DNA of 27,178 nucleotides from Hadesarchaea archaeon DG-33 (GTDB taxonomy: Archaea; Hadarchaeota; Hadarchaeia; Hadarchaeales; Hadarchaeaceae): the NCBI GenBank assembly GCA_001515185.1, contig LQHI01000072.1, positions 1 through 27,178 of the forward strand, read 5' to 3'. Shown piece by piece: positions 22,456-27,178 of the stretch. Position numbers and translations under genes: made by a program. Positions within the stretch are counted from its first letter, which is position 1. Each line of letters starts with the position of its first letter. The notes beneath the pieces are model-generated. The model saw only the letters and a program-made list of their open reading frames with translations, did no database searches and was not told the DNA's origin.

Positions 22456-24027
22456 ATGCAGATGTCGCAACCTACCAGAATAAAGCAACTGATTCACAAT
22501 GGGGTTCTCATCCCTACCTACGAACCCCAAGGCTTCACCATCCGTTATAAGGGGAAGAAACTCTCGTTGACCCCCGAGCAAGAGGAGATGGCAGTCGCAT
22601 GGGTCAAGAAGCTGGGGACAGACTACGTGGAAGACTCTGTCTTCACCAAGAACTTCGTGGAAGACTTCTCCAAGGCGTTAGAGGTTGAAACTTCCTCCAA
22701 AATAGAAGACTTCGATTTCTCCAAGATTCAACGCTGGGTCGAACAGGAAAAAATCAAGAAAGAAAACATGCCACGCGAGGCGCGAAAGGCGTTGGCTGAG
22801 GCAAGGAAGAAAACTCGGGAAGCCAACAAGGAGAAGTGTGGATACGCCGTGCTCAACGGTGAACGGGTGGAAATTGGCTACACCGTAGAACCCCCTAGCA
22901 TTTTCATGGGTAGGGGTAAGCATCCATTTAGAGGAAGATGGAAGCCAAGAGTCACCTATTCGGATATAATACTGAACCTGTCACCCGATGCCCCTACACC
23001 AACACCTCCGGGCGGGAAGCGCTGGAAGGAAAGGGTCTTCGATCCGAATGCCATGTGGATAGCCAAGTGGCAGGACAAGCTTAGTGGGGAACTTAAATAT
23101 TTATGGATAGCCGACACCGCGCGCTTCAAGCAGGAGCGCGAAATCGAAAAGTTCAACAAAGCCCGAGAGCTTAAGGAGTTCGTTGAGAAGGTTCGACAAC
23201 ACATTGAGGAGAGTTTGGTCTCGGATGACATCACCCAGCGCAAAATCGCGACCGTATCTTACTTGATAGACAATCTGAAAATGAGGGTCGGCGACGAGAA
23301 GGACAAGGACGAAGCTGATACCGTTGGCGCAGTGACGCTGAGGGGTACACACATCAACATAGACCACTCTGGACAAGTAAAATTCGACTTCCTAGGCAAG
23401 GACTCGGTGAGATGGGTTAGGACCATCAGGCCGCCTGCTCAAGTCGTGAGCAACCTGAAGTCTTTCATCGGGAAGCCTAGAGCACAAATTTTCTCGGGAA
23501 TCCGATCGGAGCACGTAAACGCTTTCTTAGGCCAAGTGATGCCAGGACTCACGGCTAAGGTCTTCAGAACTTATCACGCCTCGAAAAGCGTCAGAAAATA
23601 TCTGGCCAATTCCAAGGTTCGACCGGAAGACACAGACTTCGAGAAGAAGTATGTGGCCAAGATGGCGAATCTCGAAGCGGCAATCACCTGCCACCACAAA
23701 CGAAAGCTCCCGAAGAACTGGAAGGAATCCCTTAAAAATAAAGTGAACAGACTGAAAGCCCTGAAGGCGAAGCTGAAGGAAGTCAAGGAAAGGCCCCGCT
23801 CACGCTCACGTGCGAAGCGGATAAAGAGCCTTCATGGGAGGATGAGGGCTGCTAGGCTCAAAGTGAAGCTGACAAAGGCTACGCGCGACTACAACCTCGG
23901 GACATCGCTCAAGTCCTACATCGACCCGCGCCTCTACGTCAAGTGGGCGGGAGAAGTTTCATACGACTGGAAAAAAATCTACCCCAAAACTCTCCAGCGA
24001 AAGTTCGCTTGGGCTAAAGATAGATAA
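22456..24027 (+). CDS. DNA topoisomerase IB (eukaryote-like)
   Basis: 523 aa. It aligns with the core and C-terminal domains of eukaryotic Top1. Catalytic residues are all present: Arg277 (LKMRVGDEK), Lys315 (FDFLGKDSVRW), Arg371 (TAKVFRTYHAS), His414 (ITCHHKRKLPKNW) and the nucleophilic Tyr488 (LGTSLKSYIDPRLY), followed by KIYPKTLQRKFAWA. The N-terminal domain carries GTDYVEDSVFTKNF and PPSIFMGRGKHPFRG. A basic coiled linker (residues ~425-475) separates the core from the Tyr domain. It relaxes supercoils by nicking one strand. This family is patchy in archaea, found in Nitrososphaeria and some relatives. ATG 22462 is an alternative start. It converges with the glycosyltransferase across a 9-nt gap. 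Confidence 0.96.
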   Translation: MQMSQPTRIKQLIHNGVLIPTYEPQGFTIRYKGKKLSLTPEQEEMAVAWVKKLGTDYVEDSVFTKNFVEDFSKALEVETSSKIEDFDFSKIQRWVEQEKIKKENMPREARKALAEARKKTREANKEKCGYAVLNGERVEIGYTVEPPSIFMGRGKHPFRGRWKPRVTYSDIILNLSPDAPTPTPPGGKRWKERVFDPNAMWIAKWQDKLSGELKYLWIADTARFKQEREIEKFNKARELKEFVEKVRQHIEESLVSDDITQRKIATVSYLIDNLKMRVGDEKDKDEADTVGAVTLRGTHINIDHSGQVKFDFLGKDSVRWVRTIRPPAQVVSNLKSFIGKPRAQIFSGIRSEHVNAFLGQVMPGLTAKVFRTYHASKSVRKYLANSKVRPEDTDFEKKYVAKMANLEAAITCHHKRKLPKNWKESLKNKVNRLKALKAKLKEVKERPRSRSRAKRIKSLHGRMRAARLKVKLTKATRDYNLGTSLKSYIDPRLYVKWAGEVSYDWKKIYPKTLQRKFAWAKDR

Positions 24028-24036
24028 ATGTGTTTT

Positions 24037-25242
24037 TTAAGAGAGCACACCATCCGCGAACCGCTCGATGTACCGTAGATACTTGTTTAAGAAAGCCTCC
24101 TTCGAAAATTGCCGTCGGACTCGCCGCCGCCCTCGCCGCCCCATCTCGGCCGCTCGCTTGGGGTCGCATGAGCATGCTTTCTCCAACCTGTCGGCGAGCT
24201 CGCGTTCGCTCCCAGTCCGGAAGTACAGCCCCACTTCACCATCAACAATCTCTCGCAGCGCCCCAGCCGTCGAGACTATCGTGGGCACCTCACACGCCAG
24301 CCCCTCGGCCGTCGCGTATGAGAAGCTCTCCCAGTAGGAGGGCATGATGGTGAAGGTGCTTGAGGAGTAATAGTGGGGAAGCTCGCGCAGCCGCCGCCAT
24401 CCCACCAGCTTGACATACTTAGAGAGATTCATGCGCTTCACCGCCCGCTTTAACAAGATGCCGTCGTCTGTGAGCATCCGAAGCTCGAAGTTGGAGCACC
24501 CCCTGTCTACCACGCGCTGGACGCTCCGCAAGAGTAGGTCGACTCCCTTCTCTGGATGGTTCCGCCCGGCGTAGGTAAACACAGTTTTCCCGTTTGACTC
24601 GCACTTGACTCGGTTGAACAGGTTTGTGTCGACCCCGTTGTAAATCACGTCAATGCAGTTACGGTCGAACCGCCGGGCGAGCTCTCGTTTACAAGCTTTG
24701 CTCACAGTTACCGTCCGTCTAGAGTTCTCAATCGCTTTGGCCTCCAGCCTCGTATCGCGGCGAAGCCTGCGTTTGTTTGCTATTCGAACCCCAAAACGCT
24801 CCGCAAATTTTTCCCGCAGGAACTCGGGGCGATGGGAGATGTATACGAGGTTGTCGAGCCTTGCGCGGGCAATCAGCTCCCCGAAAGCGAATGAGTTGGC
24901 CAGAATCACGTCAAATTTTTTGAGATCGACGGGACTGCGTCTTCCAAGCAACCGTTCCGCAAATCGTTTGGTCGCCGGGTACAGGATATCCGCGTCGTAC
25001 GGGCGGTGCTCGCGAAACCTCGGGGTGCGGACAAACAACACCTGATAACCCTCGCGGTGGACCAGCCTGTCCCGTTGCGAGGGGACAATGAACGTGAGGC
25101 TGAGATTTCGGCCTCGGGCACGGGCGAACGCCCCAAGCTCCGCTAGGTAGCCGAGGTACATCCCGGCCCCCGTCGCCACCCTGCTCCTAGAGGGGGGCTC
25201 CCAACCGAGTACTGCAACTTTTAACTTTCGCATCTGGAACAC
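24037..25242 (-). CDS. Glycosyltransferase family 4 (GT-B)
   Basis: 401 aa. Typical GT-B/GT4 features are the N-terminal VAVLGWEPPSRSRVATGAGMYL (acceptor side), the interdomain DVIYNGVDTNLFN, the donor-domain start VFTYAGRNHPEKGVDLLLRSV, the EX7E motif in WESFSYATAEGLACEVPTI, and GALREIVDGEVGLYF. It probably transfers a sugar from a nucleotide donor onto a glycan or glycolipid. GTG 25242 is favoured because GAGGTGA lies just ahead; ATG 25233 is the alternative. Codon use is G+C-rich with many Arg codons, as in the rhomboid gene upstream, slightly unlike the ribosomal block. Confidence 0.92.
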   Translation of the reverse strand: MFQMRKLKVAVLGWEPPSRSRVATGAGMYLGYLAELGAFARARGRNLSLTFIVPSQRDRLVHREGYQVLFVRTPRFREHRPYDADILYPATKRFAERLLGRRSPVDLKKFDVILANSFAFGELIARARLDNLVYISHRPEFLREKFAERFGVRIANKRRLRRDTRLEAKAIENSRRTVTVSKACKRELARRFDRNCIDVIYNGVDTNLFNRVKCESNGKTVFTYAGRNHPEKGVDLLLRSVQRVVDRGCSNFELRMLTDDGILLKRAVKRMNLSKYVKLVGWRRLRELPHYYSSSTFTIMPSYWESFSYATAEGLACEVPTIVSTAGALREIVDGEVGLYFRTGSERELADRLEKACSCDPKRAAEMGRRGRRRVRRQFSKEAFLNKYLRYIERFADGVLS

Positions 25243-25413
25243 ACTTCACCTCAAGCCCGTCGAACGAGAATCACGATATTCTGACGGACCCAATCGGTGG
25301 TGATACATGGGGCCGCGAGAATAAAAACGTTTACCAAAAATGGAAAGCAAAAAGATGTAACATTTTATAAGAAATAGACTTGAATCACGAAAAAATATAA
25401 TAGAAAATTTGGG

Positions 25414-26151
25414 TCACCTATTTCCGCTTGCTCGAACACGGCGAAAATCAAATCTGAAGAGGACCATAGCACCTCCGAACCCCCCTAGGAACCCGAACCC
25501 GTGGGCGAATACATCAATCCCCGGCCCGGCGCTCAGGAAAACCCTGGGGTCGGTGAAGATCAACCAGAAAAAGGAGAGGAGAAGGGAAAAGGTCACGAGG
25601 GCGGGAAAAGTTTTCATAAATCTCCGATCGAACCTGAACGGCCTCCATTTTTTACGCCTGCGGGACCGGCGGCGCTCCTTGGAAAGTGTCTTTAAGTGAA
25701 CCGGTAGGCTCTGGAGGCAGGCCGCAAAGAGGACTCCGAGGGCCCCGTATACGATTCCCGACGCCCCCCAGGAGTTGAAGTCAGGACCAACCAGCGTCAG
25801 CGGATACTCTATTACATTCGCACCGATGCCAGCGAGGAATACGAGCCAGAAGAAGATGCGGCTCCAACGCCTGCGTACCCTCGTCGGATACGCAAAACTC
25901 ACGGGGATGAAAAGCAAAGCCGCTAAGGTGAAACCCTCGAGGTTGCTGGCGAGGTGGGGGAGGTCGGCGTGGGTGAAGGCGGAGGTCAAGATGCCCCAGG
26001 GGCGGTCGGCGGAGAGCCAGAGGCCCTCGAGGAGCGGGGGGTGGAGAGCGACCAGACCGAAGATCGCAAGGTTAACGAGCGAGAAGATGATGAATGCTAG
26101 GCCGACACTCTTGAAGCCGACTAGGTGGCGGTAAAAGGCGTAAACTCTCAT
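25414..26151 (-). CDS. Rhomboid-family intramembrane serine protease
   Basis: 245 aa with about six membrane helices. The catalytic Ser131 lies in NSWGASGIVYGALG and the catalytic His217 in DVFAHGFGFLGGFGG. The loop FTHADLPHLASNLEG matches the family's HxxxN motif. A very basic segment (residues ~159-178, KERRRSRRRKKWRPFRFDRR) between helices is unusual and probably cytoplasmic. The ATG at 26151 has GGGGAG just upstream and a TTTTTATA box close by. It cleaves membrane proteins within the bilayer; substrates are unknown. Confidence 0.93.
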   Translation of the reverse strand: MRVYAFYRHLVGFKSVGLAFIIFSLVNLAIFGLVALHPPLLEGLWLSADRPWGILTSAFTHADLPHLASNLEGFTLAALLFIPVSFAYPTRVRRRWSRIFFWLVFLAGIGANVIEYPLTLVGPDFNSWGASGIVYGALGVLFAACLQSLPVHLKTLSKERRRSRRRKKWRPFRFDRRFMKTFPALVTFSLLLSFFWLIFTDPRVFLSAGPGIDVFAHGFGFLGGFGGAMVLFRFDFRRVRASGNR

Positions 26152-26270
26152 TCTCCCCTATAAAAATAAAAAAAGGAAATAAAAAGGTTGTTTATCGAGG
26201 GATCTTTAGGTTTTTACCTCACTTATTCTCAAACCGTGTCCTAGGTTATGGGCATCAGGGAAGTGATATG

Positions 26271-26309
26271 CTAGAGTTCCTCTTTCTTTTCTTTCTTCTT
26301 CTTTGCCAT
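26271..26309 (-). CDS. Tiny basic/acidic peptide ORF (12 aa)
   Basis: MAKKKKEKKEEL followed by TAG. The support is the ribosome binding site GGAGGTGA located 6 nt before the ATG, one of the strongest in the window, and an in-frame stop just upstream that fixes the start. I do not recognise it. It could be a real microprotein, a leader peptide or chance in purine-rich DNA. It lies 81 nt after the Glu-rich ORF in the same direction, and T-rich DNA at ~26160-26190 could end the transcript. Confidence 0.4.
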   Translation of the reverse strand: MAKKKKEKKEEL

Positions 26310-26389
26310 TTCTGTTCACCTCCTCGCACTTTTGTCGATATACTGCATGTCAAAGAATCGCTGGGTCGTCGGTAGTATCCTTTTTCCTT

Positions 26390-26458
26390 TCAATCTTCAC
26401 ATTCTTTCTCTTCTTCCTCCTCTTCCTCTTCTTCCTCTTCTTCGTATTTCCACTCCAT
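26390..26458 (-). CDS. Tiny Glu-rich peptide ORF (22 aa)
   Basis: From ATG 26458 the frame reads MEWKY, twelve consecutive Glu, then KECED and TGA. GAGGGAG lies 8-13 nt upstream, and TTTAAATA at 26501-26508 is a TATA box placed to start transcription around 26475-26480. An in-frame ATG at 26491 would lengthen it to 33 aa but probably lies before the transcription start. I know no family for it. The 26152-26638 stretch otherwise holds only this ORF, the 12-aa ORF and the histone promoter. Confidence 0.35.
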   Translation of the reverse strand: MEWKYEEEEEEEEEEEEKECED

Positions 26459-26545
26459 GGGTATCTCCCTCGCCTGTTCGCTGGGTATCATTTCAACTCA
26501 TATTTAAAGTTATCATTGGTTTTTATTTCATCATAAGTCGTAATA

Positions 26546-26600
26546 CTTATAAATTGGAAGTTATGATATATATCGCTGAAAAATTGGAAGTGATAGAATA
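26546..26600 (+). promoter_or_regulatory. Promoter of the second histone with a 30-bp-spaced direct repeat
   Basis: CTTATAAA (26546-26553) is a TATA box. AAATTGGAAG occurs at 26551-26560 and again at 26581-26590, followed by similar tails (ttatgatata, tgatagaata). The 30-bp spacing is close to three helical turns. The first copy overlaps the TATA box and the second covers the expected transcription start, a layout suited to repression. Confidence 0.5.
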
Positions 26601-26638
26601 CAAATCTTAAGTGGTAAAGGCTACGGATGGTGATTTGA

Positions 26639-26860
26639 ATGGCGGAGCTTGCAATCGCTCCCTTCAAAAGAATGCTGAGAAAGGTCGCGCCGGACATGAA
26701 GATATCGGATCCGGCGAAGAGGGAGATACGGAACATGGCGGAGAGATTTGCCATGGATGTCCTTAGAGGTGCCATAGAGATAACGAAGATATCAAAGAGG
26801 AGAACCGTGATGGTGGGCGACATAAGGGCCGCAAAAAGGCAGCTGGTCAAGACGATTTGA
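26639..26860 (+). CDS. Archaeal histone (second, divergent)
   Basis: 73 aa from ATG 26639 (GGTGAT upstream). A single histone fold is present: APFKRMLRKVAPDMKIS, helix 2 KREIRNMAERFAMDVLRGAIEITKI, loop 2 SKRRTVMVGDIRAAKRQL. The Arg-Thr of the second loop is kept. It is more basic and richer in Met than the histone at 19510, and helix 2 differs at many core positions, so the two are old paralogues that could form homo- or heterodimers. Confidence 0.93.
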   Translation: MAELAIAPFKRMLRKVAPDMKISDPAKREIRNMAERFAMDVLRGAIEITKISKRRTVMVGDIRAAKRQLVKTI

Positions 26861-26934
26861 TAGTTTTTAGTGGCCTAGTTAGGAGAGATTGGATTCCCTG
26901 AGATAAAAAGGATAAATAAGGCCAAGATGTAGGA

Positions 26935-27178
26935 CTACCGTAACATCGCCACGTAGTCTCCAACTTTTACACCCAGACTTCGCGCAACTGGCCCACACTT
27001 AGCTCGAAAGATGTAGAAGAATTTCCCACTTTCTGGCAACTCTGAAAGCGTTTCATAATTTCCCATCCCCTTAGCCACCACCAGGTCCGCCCGCGCGAAC
27101 CTTTCTCTAAGCTGGGGAGAAGCCCTATCCGGGTAAAAGCCCACCGTGGCGGGAGAAGGGATGATCTCGGCAGGAAGC
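26935..27178 (-). CDS. DUF89/ARMT1-like damage-control phosphatase domain protein (5' part outside window)
   Basis: The open frame enters from the right edge. It reads LPAEIIPSPATVGFYPDRAS, then FARADLVVAKGMGNYETLSEL, then FYIFRAKCGPVARSLGVKVGDYV and a stop at 26935. The AKGxGNYETL motif and the FRAKCxPVA segment are the C-terminal signature of DUF89, metal-dependent phosphatases that include plant and yeast metabolite-damage-control enzymes and archaeal AF1104-like proteins. About 80 residues are visible; the metal-binding Asp/Asn residues lie in the missing part. Confidence 0.85.
   Translation of the reverse strand, partial: LPAEIIPSPATVGFYPDRASPQLRERFARADLVVAKGMGNYETLSELPESGKFFYIFRAKCGPVARSLGVKVGDYVAMLR

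Noticed and set aside
26303..26610. Plus-strand open frames with long Leu/Pro/Phe runs before the second histone
   Set aside because: They are the complement of purine-rich minus-strand DNA, lack ribosome binding sites and cross the histone promoter.

Overview
The window is a gene-dense stretch of an archaeal chromosome. Evidence includes archaeal P1/P0/L1/L11 ribosomal proteins, L37e, Spt5, Sec61-gamma (SecE), the KH-beta-CASP nuclease FttA (aCPSF1), proteasome beta, sn-glycerol-1-phosphate dehydrogenase, two histones, an ZPR1 zinc-finger protein, TATA-type promoters and intron-containing tRNA. FtsZ with SepF, histones, ADP-forming acyl-CoA synthetase and an intact eukaryote-like topoisomerase IB together suggest a TACK (Thermoproteota) lineage such as Bathyarchaeia or a relative of Nitrososphaeria. 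This placement is an inference and not firm. TTG and GTG starts are frequent, and several genes look leaderless or have very short leaders.

Layout. 1-2209 (-): a DUF3160-type membrane-anchored secreted protein cut by the left edge. 2349-7694 (-): an information-processing and division block, transcribed dtdA > ftsZ > secE > spt5 > small OB-fold gene > rpl11 > rpl1 > rpl10, followed by rpl12 with its own promoter. 7726-7979 (-): tRNA-Val(GAC) and tRNA-Ala(GGC), both with encoded CCA; tRNA-Ala carries one intron in the D-loop and one in the anticodon loop. 8103-8192: four copies of a 16-bp palindrome with 19-36-19 spacing. 8274-8689 (-): L37e and an LSm protein, divergent from a PUA protein, sepF and zpr1 (+). 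10237-12806 (-): fttA and psmB. 12909-13955 (+): egsA. 14178-14834 (-): metallophosphoesterase. 14892-18138 (+): hypD, then an acyl-CoA synthetase subunit pair. 18152-19719 (-): cyclic amidohydrolase behind a histone. 19867-22309 (+): SsnA-like amidohydrolase with a PreA-like flavin/Fe-S oxidoreductase. 22456-24027 (+): topoisomerase IB. 24037-26151 (-): GT4 glycosyltransferase and rhomboid protease. 26152-26638: a gene-poor stretch with two tiny, extremely charged minus-strand ORFs. 26639-26860 (+): second histone. 26935-27178 (-): C-terminal end of a DUF89 protein, cut by the right edge.

Four points stand out. (1) Spt5, the OB-fold gene and the ATP-grasp synthetase subunit each lack an internal conserved segment and change frame at the gap; the partner synthetase subunit lacks the phospho-histidine loop in frame. 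At three of the four gaps a 13-nt inverted repeat (5-nt arms, 3-nt loop) spans the inferred junction. Real decay or an assembly problem must be separated with reads. (2) A regular four-site palindrome array sits upstream of the tRNA pair. (3) tRNA-Ala has two introns. (4) The hydantoinase/dihydroorotase-like enzyme, the SsnA-like amidohydrolase and the PreA-like oxidoreductase resemble the enzyme classes of the bacterial ssnA/hyuA/ygfK purine-catabolism loci.
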